The translations under genes were made by a program, and so were the position numbers. 9,677 nucleotides of DNA. Origin: an uncultured Clostridia bacterium. Lineage in GTDB: Bacteria > Bacillota > Clostridia > Christensenellales > Borkfalkiaceae. The DNA is taken from NCBI GenBank assembly GCA_947176445.1, contig CAMWQK010000020.1, positions 1 through 9,677 on the forward strand, written 5' to 3'. This document shows, piece after piece, positions 1 through 5,373 of the stretch. The notes beneath the pieces were generated by a model, which was not told the origin of the DNA, ran no database searches, and saw only the letters and a program-made list of their open reading frames with translations. How positions within the stretch are numbered: position 1 is the stretch's first letter; each line of letters starts with the position of its first letter.

Positions 1-55
1 GAACCCGGGATTGCGCCGTGAGAGGGCGCCGTCTTAACCGCTTGACCACAAGGCC
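1..55 (-). tRNA. tRNA-Glu (anticodon CTC), 3' part cut off by window start
   Basis: Read on the minus strand from 55, the sequence has a 7-nt acceptor strand (GGCCTTG), TG, a D arm with GTC/GAC stem around AAGCGGTTAA, and an anticodon stem GCGCC/GGCGC (29-25 with 17-13) closing the loop CTCTCAC (24-18), so the anticodon CTC is at 22-20. The GGGTTC of the T arm is at 6-1, where the window ends; the rest of the T arm and the 3' acceptor strand lie outside. The D arm and anticodon loop match bacterial tRNA-Glu, and CTC decodes GAG. It has its own promoter at 88-116. Confidence 0.9.
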
Positions 56-87
56 GTATTGAATTGTCACATCTTAAATGCTTAGTG

Positions 88-116
88 ATTATATCATATA
101 AAACGCAATCTTGCAA
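88..116 (-). promoter_or_regulatory. sigma-A type promoter of the tRNA-Glu gene
   Basis: On the minus strand, TTGCAA (116-111) and a perfect TATAAT (93-88) are separated by exactly 17 bp (110-94). Transcription would start near 81, about 26 nt before the tRNA 5' end at 55, giving a short leader for RNase P to remove. It lies just downstream of the 6S RNA 3' end, so the tRNA does not depend on read-through from it. Confidence 0.8.
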
Positions 117-148
117 CCGTTTTTATGCCATTTACGGAAATTTTTTAT

Positions 149-334
149 AAAAAAAGACATCCGCCTGTGCCGCAAAGCGAAAAAGTGTTAACCCGCTTTT
201 CGCAGGTGGGTGCGCAGCGATCACGCCTCGGACTTTCCGAACAATGTTCAGACCTCGCCTATCGCGACCGACATACGCTCCCGAATGAATATTGTGGATT
301 ACGAATTCTCCGATTTCCGTACACCGCAGGTGTC
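149..334 (-). ncRNA. ssrS: 6S RNA (RNA polymerase-binding regulatory RNA)
   Basis: 6S RNA is a roughly 180-200 nt RNA that mimics an open promoter and binds the housekeeping RNA polymerase holoenzyme. Visible support: a consensus promoter at 342-370 places the start near 334, and a seven-U run (155-149) ends a transcript of about 186 nt. The 5' GACA and CCTG (334-327) pair with 3' CAGG and TGTC, a closing stem with a bulge. The 5' segment CCTGCGGTGT (330-321) resembles the conserved 6S motif beside the central bubble. The distal arm pairs GCGTA (278-274) with TGCGC (216-212), GCGAT (265-261) with ATCGC (221-217), and ends in TCGGA-AAG-TCCGA (240-228), like the E. coli 6S tip. On the 3' side, CACC followed by a small hairpin (CCTGC/GCGGG, 206-192) and GGGTTAACAC parallels the E. 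coli order CACC, hairpin, GGGTTACAG. No covariance search was possible; family assignment is by recall of the consensus and by fold. Confidence 0.8.
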
Positions 335-341
335 AATACAT

Positions 342-370
342 ATTATACCGCATTCCCCGAAAAAATGCAA
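342..370 (-). promoter_or_regulatory. sigma-A type promoter of the 6S RNA gene
   Basis: TTGCAT (370-365) and a perfect TATAAT (347-342) lie 17 bp apart (364-348) on the minus strand. The predicted start is at 335-334, where the 5' strand of the closing stem of the RNA begins. No protein-coding gene lies downstream before the tRNA, which supports a dedicated stable-RNA promoter. Confidence 0.8.
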
Positions 371-396
371 CTCTACCGCGTGTAAATTTTTACCTG

Positions 397-1284
397 TTAC
401 TCACTGAACATCTTGATGAACGTGCGAGCGGCAAAGGACAGGCTCGCATGCGCGGGAAGCGCCAGTCCCACCGCGCGGGAGGGCATTACGGGACGCACGT
501 CCAGCTCGAACAGCGACCCGTCGTTGAGCCGCCGCATGACGTACTCGCGCGGAATACAGCCGATCCCCATGCCCCGCTCGACAAGCCGCTTCATAAATCC
601 CCAGCTGGTCACCTCGATGGCGGGCTGCAACTTGACGCCGAGGCTCTCGCTGAACCGATCGATCGTGCCCCGCGCAACCGTATTCGGTTCGAGAAGAAGC
701 AGCGGATATTTTTGAAGATCCCAGATCGAAAGCTCCTTCCCTTTCAACTCGGAAAAGGCGTTCCCCGCGACGAATATATCGTTTAAGAGCATGATCGTCT
801 CGGTGATCTGCACCTCGTCGTCCTCGGGCGAGGGCAAATTGAGAAACGCGATATCGCAGCGGTTGGTTTTGAGGCTCTCGATCGACTTTGGCGAAGTCTC
901 GGTGAGAAGCTCGAACTTTACCTGCGGATACCGCTTGTGAAACTCGACGATCTTATCTGCAAGGCAATACTGGAAAATCGTCTCGGACGCGCCGATCCGA
1001 AGCGTTCCCGTTGCCGAGTTTTTCAATTCGGAGAGGCGATCCTCCGCCTCGTTCAGCTGCTGCAAGGCGAGCTCCACGTCGCGGTAGATGAGCTCGCCGC
1101 CCTGTGCGGAGAGCTCCATGCCCTTGTGCGTACGGTTAAAGAGCGGCGTGCCGAGCTGCGTTTCGAGCTGCTTGATCGCCTGCGAAACGGCGGGTTGCGA
1201 AATGTATAACTCCTCCGCCGCCTTCGTAAGGCTCCCGCACCGTGCAACCGTATAAAATACCCTGTATAAATCGAGATTGACCAT
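397..1284 (-). CDS. LysR-type transcriptional regulator, effector unknown
   Basis: At 295 residues this is a full-length LysR-family regulator. An N-terminal winged helix-turn-helix covers about residues 1-60, with the recognition region SLTKAAEELYISQPAVSQAI at 18-37. A linker helix follows at about 60-90, and a periplasmic-binding-like effector domain begins near 93 (TLRIGASETI). LysR proteins usually act as tetramers and respond to a small metabolite; nothing here identifies it. The ATG at 1284 is preceded by GGGAGG four bases upstream, which begins at the last base of the mnmE stop codon, so it is probably co-transcribed with mnmE and translationally coupled to it. LysR genes often control a divergent neighbour, but none is divergent here, and the downstream neighbour is the 6S RNA gene on the same strand. 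No clear terminator follows the TAA. Confidence 0.92.
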   Translation of the reverse strand: MVNLDLYRVFYTVARCGSLTKAAEELYISQPAVSQAIKQLETQLGTPLFNRTHKGMELSAQGGELIYRDVELALQQLNEAEDRLSELKNSATGTLRIGASETIFQYCLADKIVEFHKRYPQVKFELLTETSPKSIESLKTNRCDIAFLNLPSPEDDEVQITETIMLLNDIFVAGNAFSELKGKELSIWDLQKYPLLLLEPNTVARGTIDRFSESLGVKLQPAIEVTSWGFMKRLVERGMGIGCIPREYVMRRLNDGSLFELDVRPVMPSRAVGLALPAHASLSFAARTFIKMFSE

Positions 1285-1296
1285 CTTTCCTCCCTA
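1285..1296 (-). promoter_or_regulatory. ribosome binding site of the LysR gene, overlapping the mnmE stop codon
   Basis: On the minus strand the mnmE stop TAG (1296-1294) runs straight into GGAGG (1293-1289), followed by AAAG and the ATG at 1284. A ribosome terminating on mnmE therefore sits on the regulator's Shine-Dalgarno, the arrangement expected for translational coupling. Confidence 0.75.
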
Positions 1297-2580
1297 CTTT
1301 CCAACACAGAATTTGGAAAAGATTTCCGTTATAATTTCCTCTGTCGCCGTCTCGCCGCTCAACGTCCCGAGCTCCGCCCAGGCGCGTTTCAAGTGCTCGG
1401 CGTACAGCTCGGGGAACGCCCCGCAGGACACCTCTTTCATCGTCTCCTGAACGGCAATAAGCGCCTGCTCCACGGCGCGGTAATGCCGCTCTTCCATGAG
1501 ATACAACCCGTCCTGCTCGACGCCGAACCCGCGCTCATACAGCATCGCCCTGAGCTCGTCCAACCCCTCGCCTGTGACGGAAGACAGGCAGATGTCGCAG
1601 TCCTCTTTTACGCCGAGATCGCGCTTGGAGCGCACCGTGATGACGGGAACGCCCGCGGGGAATGCCGGCGGGATACCGTCCGACTTCAGATAGACGATGA
1701 CGTCTGCGGCACGGATCGCCGCCTCTGCGCGGCGAACGCCCTCCCGCTCGATTTCGTCTGCGCTCTCACGCAGCCCCGCCGTATCGGTGAGATGAAAGAG
1801 CACGCCGCCGATCTCGATCGTCCCCTCCACGCTGTCCCGCGTGGTTCCCGCGATACTCGAAACGATCGCGCGGTCGTACCCGAGCAGCGCATTGAGGAGC
1901 GAGCTCTTGCCCGCGTTCGGCGCGCCGCACAGCGCAACGTGTACGCCCGCCTTGATCTTCTTCCCCTTGGAGTAGCGGGACAGAAGCTCTTTTAAGCCCT
2001 CTTCCACGACCGAAAGCCGCTTGAAAATCTCCGCACGGGAGACCTCTGTTAAATCTTCCTCGGGATAGTCCACGTCGGCATCGACGCTCGCAAGGCACTC
2101 CTTCAAGAGGTCTTGTAGTCGCTTGCCCTCATTCGTGAGCTTTTCGCCGAGCAACTGATAGCCCGCGCGCACTTGCGATAGGGACTGCGCGGCGATCATC
2201 TCCCCAAGCCCCTCCGCGGCGGAGAGGGAGAGCTTGCCGCTTAAAAATGCTCTGCGCGTAAACTCCCCACGCTCGGCAAGCCGTGCCCCGCGCTTCAGGG
2301 TCGCCCGAAGAACGCCGCGGGCGATCTCCGTACCGCCGTGGCAGTGAAACTCCACCGTATCCTCGCCCGTAAACGATCTGGGCGCGCGGAAATAGACGCA
2401 CATGCCGAAGTCGCGGAAGGCATCACAATCGATCTCGCCTGCATACAGAACGTTCGGCTCGTACTCCCCCTTGCGGGAAAACATGTCCTTTGCAATTTCG
2501 AGCGCCCTATCGCCGCTCACGCGGACGATGGCAACGCCGCCCGTGCCCTGCGCCGTAGCGATGGCTGATATCGTGTCCAA
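1294..2580 (-). CDS. mnmE: tRNA uridine-5-carboxymethylaminomethyl modification GTPase MnmE
   Basis: MnmE, with MnmG, modifies the wobble uridine (position 34) of certain tRNAs in the cytoplasm. From the TTG start the protein has 428 residues, slightly shorter than the usual 450-460. The N-terminal tetrahydrofolate-binding domain opens with DTISAIATAQGTGG and carries SFTGEDTVEFHCHGG (69-83). The G domain inserted in the helical domain shows G1 GAPNAGKS (219-226), G2 TTRD (246-249) and G3 DTAG (266-269); G4 reads SKRD (318-321) instead of NKxD. The C terminus CVGK matches the conserved C(I/V)GK with the functional cysteine. An ATG 45 bases upstream (2625) would add 15 residues absent from the family and has no ribosome binding site; the TTG at 2580 follows AGGAGG and puts the conserved DTI at residue 2. 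It is first in an operon with the LysR gene. Confidence 0.95.
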   Translation of the reverse strand: MDTISAIATAQGTGGVAIVRVSGDRALEIAKDMFSRKGEYEPNVLYAGEIDCDAFRDFGMCVYFRAPRSFTGEDTVEFHCHGGTEIARGVLRATLKRGARLAERGEFTRRAFLSGKLSLSAAEGLGEMIAAQSLSQVRAGYQLLGEKLTNEGKRLQDLLKECLASVDADVDYPEEDLTEVSRAEIFKRLSVVEEGLKELLSRYSKGKKIKAGVHVALCGAPNAGKSSLLNALLGYDRAIVSSIAGTTRDSVEGTIEIGGVLFHLTDTAGLRESADEIEREGVRRAEAAIRAADVIVYLKSDGIPPAFPAGVPVITVRSKRDLGVKEDCDICLSSVTGEGLDELRAMLYERGFGVEQDGLYLMEERHYRAVEQALIAVQETMKEVSCGAFPELYAEHLKRAWAELGTLSGETATEEIITEIFSKFCVGK

Positions 2581-2590
2581 AGCTCCTCCT
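2581..2590 (-). promoter_or_regulatory. ribosome binding site that fixes the mnmE TTG start
   Basis: AGGAGG (2590-2585) stands four bases before TTG (2580-2578) on the minus strand. The alternative ATG at 2625 has no purine-rich element in front of it, so this site decides for the rare TTG initiation codon. Confidence 0.8.
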
Positions 2591-2648
2591 ATAAGCACAA
2601 CTGCCGAACCCTCGGCAAATCCCATTCGAATTATAATTTCTGATTATA

Positions 2649-2677
2649 ATTATAGCACGCACGCGCGATAAAGTAAA
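2649..2677 (-). promoter_or_regulatory. promoter of the mnmE-LysR operon
   Basis: TTTACT (2677-2672) and TATAAT (2654-2649) are 17 bp apart on the minus strand, directly after the terminator of the preceding gene. Two further TATAAT copies follow at 2648-2643 and 2635-2630, so the exact start is uncertain. From the first -10 box the leader is about 62 nt and includes the hairpin TGCCGA-GGGT-TCGGCA (2617-2602), 11 bases before the ribosome binding site. Confidence 0.65.
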
Positions 2678-2687
2678 TGCCTTTTAC

Positions 2688-2718
2688 AAAAAAAGAGCGG
2701 AAAAATATCTCCGCTCTT
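2688..2718 (-). terminator. Rho-independent terminator after the membrane-protein gene
   Basis: On the minus strand a perfect 9-bp stem, AAGAGCGGA (2718-2710) with TCCGCTCTT (2701-2693), closes an 8-nt loop and runs into a T tract (2694-2688). It begins 8 bases after the stop codon of the membrane-protein gene and separates that transcript from the mnmE operon. Confidence 0.9.
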
Positions 2719-2726
2719 CTGATTGT

Positions 2727-3614
2727 TCAGTTTCCACTGTTTCCGCCGCCGAATTCCGAGAACGGATCGTCGCCGTTTGTGCTTCCCGAATTGCCGTTCG
2801 TACTACCCGAGTTTCCCGAGCCTCCGAACTCCGAGAACGGATCGCCCGCAGGGGGCGGATTGTAACCGCCGCCTTGATATCCGCCGCTTGGCTGATTGTA
2901 TCCGCCATAGCCGCCGTATCCGCCGTTCATGTTGCCGTATTGCTGCTGTGCGCGCGCATACTCCTCCGCACGGCGGCGCATATAGGCGTTGTAATCGACG
3001 GGCGTGTTATTACGCACCGCGAACAGCACGAATGCTCGAAACGGGAAAAGCGCACAGAGAACGGTCATGAGAATGGGACTGCGCGCATAGTACTTGCGGA
3101 AGAGCGCCATAAAGAGCACAAAGAAGAATACGACCTGCATGATCTGGAAGATATACGAGAGCGCATACACGGGCGTCTCGGCGTCACGCGCCCAGCTGAG
3201 ACTTGCGGGAACGTCTACATAGTCATAGATGATCGTTCCGTTCTGATTCATCTCGCTGAGGTAAGGCGAAAGGACGATGATGACAACGATATGAAGCGCA
3301 TTGAGCGCCGCGTAGATGATCTCCCCGAGCATGGCATACAGCCCCGCGCGCTTCATCTTCTGCCCGAAGAAATTCGCCTCCCCCGCGATTTTTCCCGCAA
3401 AGTAGGTATTGAGGAAGGGCAGATACCCCATCCACGCGCCCGCAATATTCGCCTTTTTTGCCATCGTCTGCAATGCGGCACCGCCGAGTACGAGTCCCAA
3501 AAGCAGGATACCGCCCGCAACGCCGAAACAGATATACAGCTGATTCAGCGTGATTCCCCCCTGCGTGATAGCAAACCCCGACTGTATCGCACTCACCCAT
3601 TCGAAAAATTCCAT
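2727..3614 (-). CDS. four-helix membrane protein with Gly-rich repetitive C-terminal tail, function unknown
   Basis: I do not recognise the function. The 295 residues show hydrophobic segments at about 25-48, 91-116, 148-172 and 180-200, with an aromatic, possibly re-entrant stretch at 58-78 (GAWMGYLPFLNTYF). After an Arg/Glu-rich helix (207-225), the last 70-75 residues are low-complexity: GGYGGYGGY, Pro/Gly-rich sequence, then two copies of DPFSEFGG (258-265 and 283-290) around two copies of GNSGSTN. No cleavable signal peptide is clear. Integral membrane proteins with such disordered tails are common and poorly characterised in Clostridia. It is 31 bp downstream of truA on the same strand and is followed by a strong terminator, so it is probably the last gene of the ecfT-truA transcript. 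GGAGG stands 13 bases before the ATG, rather far, and the start is less certain than for its neighbours. Confidence 0.8.
   Translation of the reverse strand: MEFFEWVSAIQSGFAITQGGITLNQLYICFGVAGGILLLGLVLGGAALQTMAKKANIAGAWMGYLPFLNTYFAGKIAGEANFFGQKMKRAGLYAMLGEIIYAALNALHIVVIIVLSPYLSEMNQNGTIIYDYVDVPASLSWARDAETPVYALSYIFQIMQVVFFFVLFMALFRKYYARSPILMTVLCALFPFRAFVLFAVRNNTPVDYNAYMRRRAEEYARAQQQYGNMNGGYGGYGGYNQPSGGYQGGGYNPPPAGDPFSEFGGSGNSGSTNGNSGSTNGDDPFSEFGGGNSGN
2749..2844. repeat. 75-bp-spaced direct repeat inside the membrane-protein tail
   Basis: A 21-bp unit occurs at 2749-2769 and 2824-2844, identical at 20 of 21 positions. It encodes DPFSEFG twice on the minus strand. Between the copies, a 21-bp/7-residue unit (GNSGSTN) occurs twice in tandem. 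The nucleotide identity suggests recent duplication within the tail. Confidence 0.8.
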
Positions 3615-3645
3615 GTTGTTAATTCCGCCTCCACATCATATGACG

Positions 3646-4383
3646 TTAAAATTCCACCTTAACCATCGTCAAGCCCTTTGAGGGCATCGTCTTGGCGAGA
3701 TACTTTCGCTCACCCGTTTCCAACGCCTTCAAAATGCCCGTATCCTTCCCGCACCCGACGGCAAACAGCTCGCCCGCCAGAATGCGCACCATGTTGTATA
3801 AAAATCCGTTGCCCCTCACGGTGATTGTATAGATCGCCGCTCCGTCTTCCGTTCGCTCCTCTACCTTGACTTCGTAGAGCGTGCGCACGCTCGTCTTCGA
3901 GGTGTACCCCGCCGCACGAAATGCCGCAAAGTCGTGCTCGCCGACAAGGAGTTTTGCCGCCTCGCGCATGCGCTCCAAAAGCGGCTTGAACTCCAATCGC
4001 ACCGCATACCGTTCGAAAAGAGGCAGCTCCGTCTCCGCATAGTAGGCGGTATAGCGATACGTCTTTTGTTTCGCCGCGCGGGTGATATCGAAGCTCTCCT
4101 CTACCGCAGCACTCCTTAAAACGCGCACGTCTTCGGGAAGCTTTGCGTTGAAGCACTCGCGGAGCTTTTCCGCGGGGATCGTCGTATCTGCCGAAAGCTC
4201 GCAGACCTGCCCGAGCGCGTGAACGCCCGCGTCTGTTCTGCCGCTTGCGGTGACTTTGGTCTCTGCCTTGAAAATTTCGCGCGCAGCGTCCTCCATCACG
4301 AGCTGGACGGTGCGAAGTAAGCCCTGTTTCTGCCAGCCGCAAAAGTGCGTTCCGTCGTAACTTACGGTGAGAAGATACTTCAT
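3646..4383 (-). CDS. truA: tRNA pseudouridine(38-40) synthase TruA
   Basis: TruA isomerises uridines 38, 39 and 40 in the anticodon stem-loop of many tRNAs. The 245-residue length matches the Bacillus enzyme. The N terminus has the family pattern YDGTHFCGWQKQ...RTVQ (9-27), and the catalytic aspartate is D51 in ASGRTDAGVHALGQV (46-60). Later conserved blocks include TYRY, HDFAAFRAAG and GNGFLYNMVRILAG. The ATG overlaps the ecfT stop as ATGA, and GAGG within the ecfT end is its ribosome binding site, so translation is coupled to ecfT. The ecfA-ecfT-truA order is widespread in Firmicutes, but there it is usually followed by rplM-rpsI, which are absent here. Confidence 0.96.
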   Translation of the reverse strand: MKYLLTVSYDGTHFCGWQKQGLLRTVQLVMEDAAREIFKAETKVTASGRTDAGVHALGQVCELSADTTIPAEKLRECFNAKLPEDVRVLRSAAVEESFDITRAAKQKTYRYTAYYAETELPLFERYAVRLEFKPLLERMREAAKLLVGEHDFAAFRAAGYTSKTSVRTLYEVKVEERTEDGAAIYTITVRGNGFLYNMVRILAGELFAVGCGKDTGILKALETGERKYLAKTMPSKGLTMVKVEF

Positions 4384-5195
4384 ATCGCCCTCACGAGGTA
4401 GATGCGCATGAGCACAACGCCCGTAACGAGCGCCGCTCCGAGAAGGAACGCGATGAGATCGCGCCAGCCGAATTTTAACTTCTTATATTTTGTACGGTTT
4501 TTGCTGCCCATATAACAGCGCGCGTCCATTGCATCGCCCAGATCGTCCGCACGGCGGAACGCCGAAAGCAGGAGCGGTATAAGAATGGGAATGATCGCCC
4601 TTACGCGCTTGATGAGCCCGCCCGTCTCAAAGTCCGCCCCGCGCGCCTTCTGCGCGTTCATGATGCGCTCCGTCTCGTCCATGAGAATGGGGATAAACCG
4701 CAGCGCAATACTCATGATGAGCGCAAGTTCGTGCACGGGCAGTCTGATCCATTTGAGGGGAGTGAGCAGGCTCTCGATGCCGTCCGTTAAAGCGACGGGC
4801 GTCGTCGTATACGTGAGGAGTGACGAGCAGGTGACGAGGAGCAACAGCCTGATGACGAGGAATGCCGAGAAGATCAGCCCCTCTTTCGTCACGCTGAATA
4901 TCCCCCACGTCCAGTATACCGTCTCGCCGTGATAGAACAGCGTGTTGAGAAGTGCGGTGAATACAATGAGAAAGGCGACCGCGCGCACCGAGCGGAGCAC
5001 TTTTCTTGCGGGCACGTGCGAGGCGATGATAATCAGCACGAGCACGAACAGACACGCGCCCAGCCCCACAAAGTTCTTGGCAAGAAAGATCGCCGTGATG
5101 TACGCGATCAGAAAAAGAATTTTCAGCCGCGGATCGAGCCGATGCACGAAGGAATCCACGGGATAAAATTGTCCGAATGCAACGTCCTTTAACAT
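4380..5195 (-). CDS. ecfT: ECF transporter transmembrane coupling protein EcfT
   Basis: EcfT is the membrane scaffold that joins the two EcfA ATPases to interchangeable vitamin- or metal-binding S components. The 271 residues begin with the family-typical pattern GQFYPVDSFVHRLDPRLK (8-25), followed by hydrophobic segments at about 26-58, 72-88, 105-128, 198-212 and 238-268. The two long coupling helices carry the ATPase-contacting motifs: ARG at 184-186 (QKARGAD) and ARC at 225-227 (AMDARCY), where most relatives have ARG twice. The ATG fits the family N terminus, but only a weak GTGAG-like sequence precedes it. Unlike the usual tight ecfA-ecfT junction, 178 bp with hairpins separate it from ecfA2. 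It overlaps truA by 4 bp. No S component is encoded in the window, consistent with a shared (group II) module. Confidence 0.95.
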   Translation of the reverse strand: MLKDVAFGQFYPVDSFVHRLDPRLKILFLIAYITAIFLAKNFVGLGACLFVLVLIIIASHVPARKVLRSVRAVAFLIVFTALLNTLFYHGETVYWTWGIFSVTKEGLIFSAFLVIRLLLLVTCSSLLTYTTTPVALTDGIESLLTPLKWIRLPVHELALIMSIALRFIPILMDETERIMNAQKARGADFETGGLIKRVRAIIPILIPLLLSAFRRADDLGDAMDARCYMGSKNRTKYKKLKFGWRDLIAFLLGAALVTGVVLMRIYLVRAI

Positions 5196-5208
5196 ATTCT
5201 AACTCACG

Positions 5209-5239
5209 GTGCAAGGAAAACCACGCTTTTCCGCAGCAC
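5209..5239 (-). repeat. hairpin in the ecfT leader
   Basis: On the minus strand GTGC (5239-5236) pairs with GCAC (5212-5209) and, inside a small internal loop, GGAAAA (5232-5227) pairs with TTTTCC (5220-5215) around a 6-nt loop. The structure ends 13 bases before the ecfT ATG and could affect ribosome access. No U run follows, so it is not a terminator. Confidence 0.5.
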
Positions 5240-5249
5240 GCCTCAATTT

Positions 5250-5265
5250 GCCAAAAACCTTTGGC
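5250..5265. repeat. short inverted repeat GCCAAA/TTTGGC
   Basis: A perfect 6-bp stem (5250-5255 with 5260-5265) around AACC. The plus strand is T-rich afterwards but no plus-strand gene needs a terminator here, and the minus strand has no U run after it. Function unknown. Confidence 0.4.
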
Positions 5266-5324
5266 TTGTTGTTTATTGTTGTACTTTGAGAGTTATTCAA
5301 GCTCAGCTAATAATGCAATTTTCC

Positions 5325-5365
5325 TCGAAGGATTTGTTTTGTGTCTTTGAAAACAAATCCTTCGA
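5325..5365. repeat. perfect 16-bp inverted repeat just after ecfA2
   Basis: Positions 5325-5340 (TCGAAGGATTTGTTTT) are perfectly complementary to 5350-5365 around a 9-nt loop. The structure begins 8 bases after the ecfA2 stop codon on the minus strand. The T run lies before the stem (5370-5366 read on the minus strand), not after it, and the downstream sequence is GGAAAATTGC, so it is not a canonical terminator in either direction. It may stabilise the ecfA mRNA 3' end, act as a processing site, or be the remnant of a small mobile repeat. Confidence 0.75.
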
Positions 5366-5373
5366 AAAAACTT

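Larger units (their letters stand above)
5196..5373. other. AT-rich, hairpin-rich spacer between ecfA2 and ecfT
   Basis: This 178-bp gap is visibly more AT-rich than the coding DNA around it and holds no supportable gene. It contains three inverted repeats: 5209-5239, 5250-5265 and 5325-5365 (listed separately). On the minus strand TTGAAT (5300-5295) and AATAAA (5277-5272), 17 bp apart, could form a weak promoter for ecfT-truA, but neither box is close to consensus. I see no match to a riboswitch class I know. Confidence 0.6.

Noticed and set aside
125..407. Three short plus-strand open frames (62-86 residues) at the left end
   Set aside because: They cover the predicted 6S RNA and tRNA promoter region, have no ribosome binding site or recognisable sequence, and one runs into the LysR gene on the other strand.
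2625..2627. ATG at 2625 as the mnmE start
   Set aside because: No ribosome binding site, it lies upstream of a leader hairpin, and the 15 added residues do not fit the MnmE N terminus. The TTG at 2580 has AGGAGG and the conserved DTI.
2874..3662. 262-residue plus-strand open frame opposite the membrane-protein gene
   Set aside because: It is Arg/His/Glu-rich shadow coding opposite a well-supported membrane protein, without a ribosome binding site. The same applies to the 330- and 340-residue plus-strand frames opposite parC.
5325..5365. Rho-independent terminator after ecfA2
   Set aside because: The stem is strong, but no T run follows it on the minus strand, and on the plus strand it is followed by A residues.
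5196..5373. Vitamin riboswitch in front of ecfT
   Set aside because: The hairpins do not show the conserved cores of the TPP, FMN, cobalamin or folate riboswitches, and a shared energizing module would not be expected to have one.
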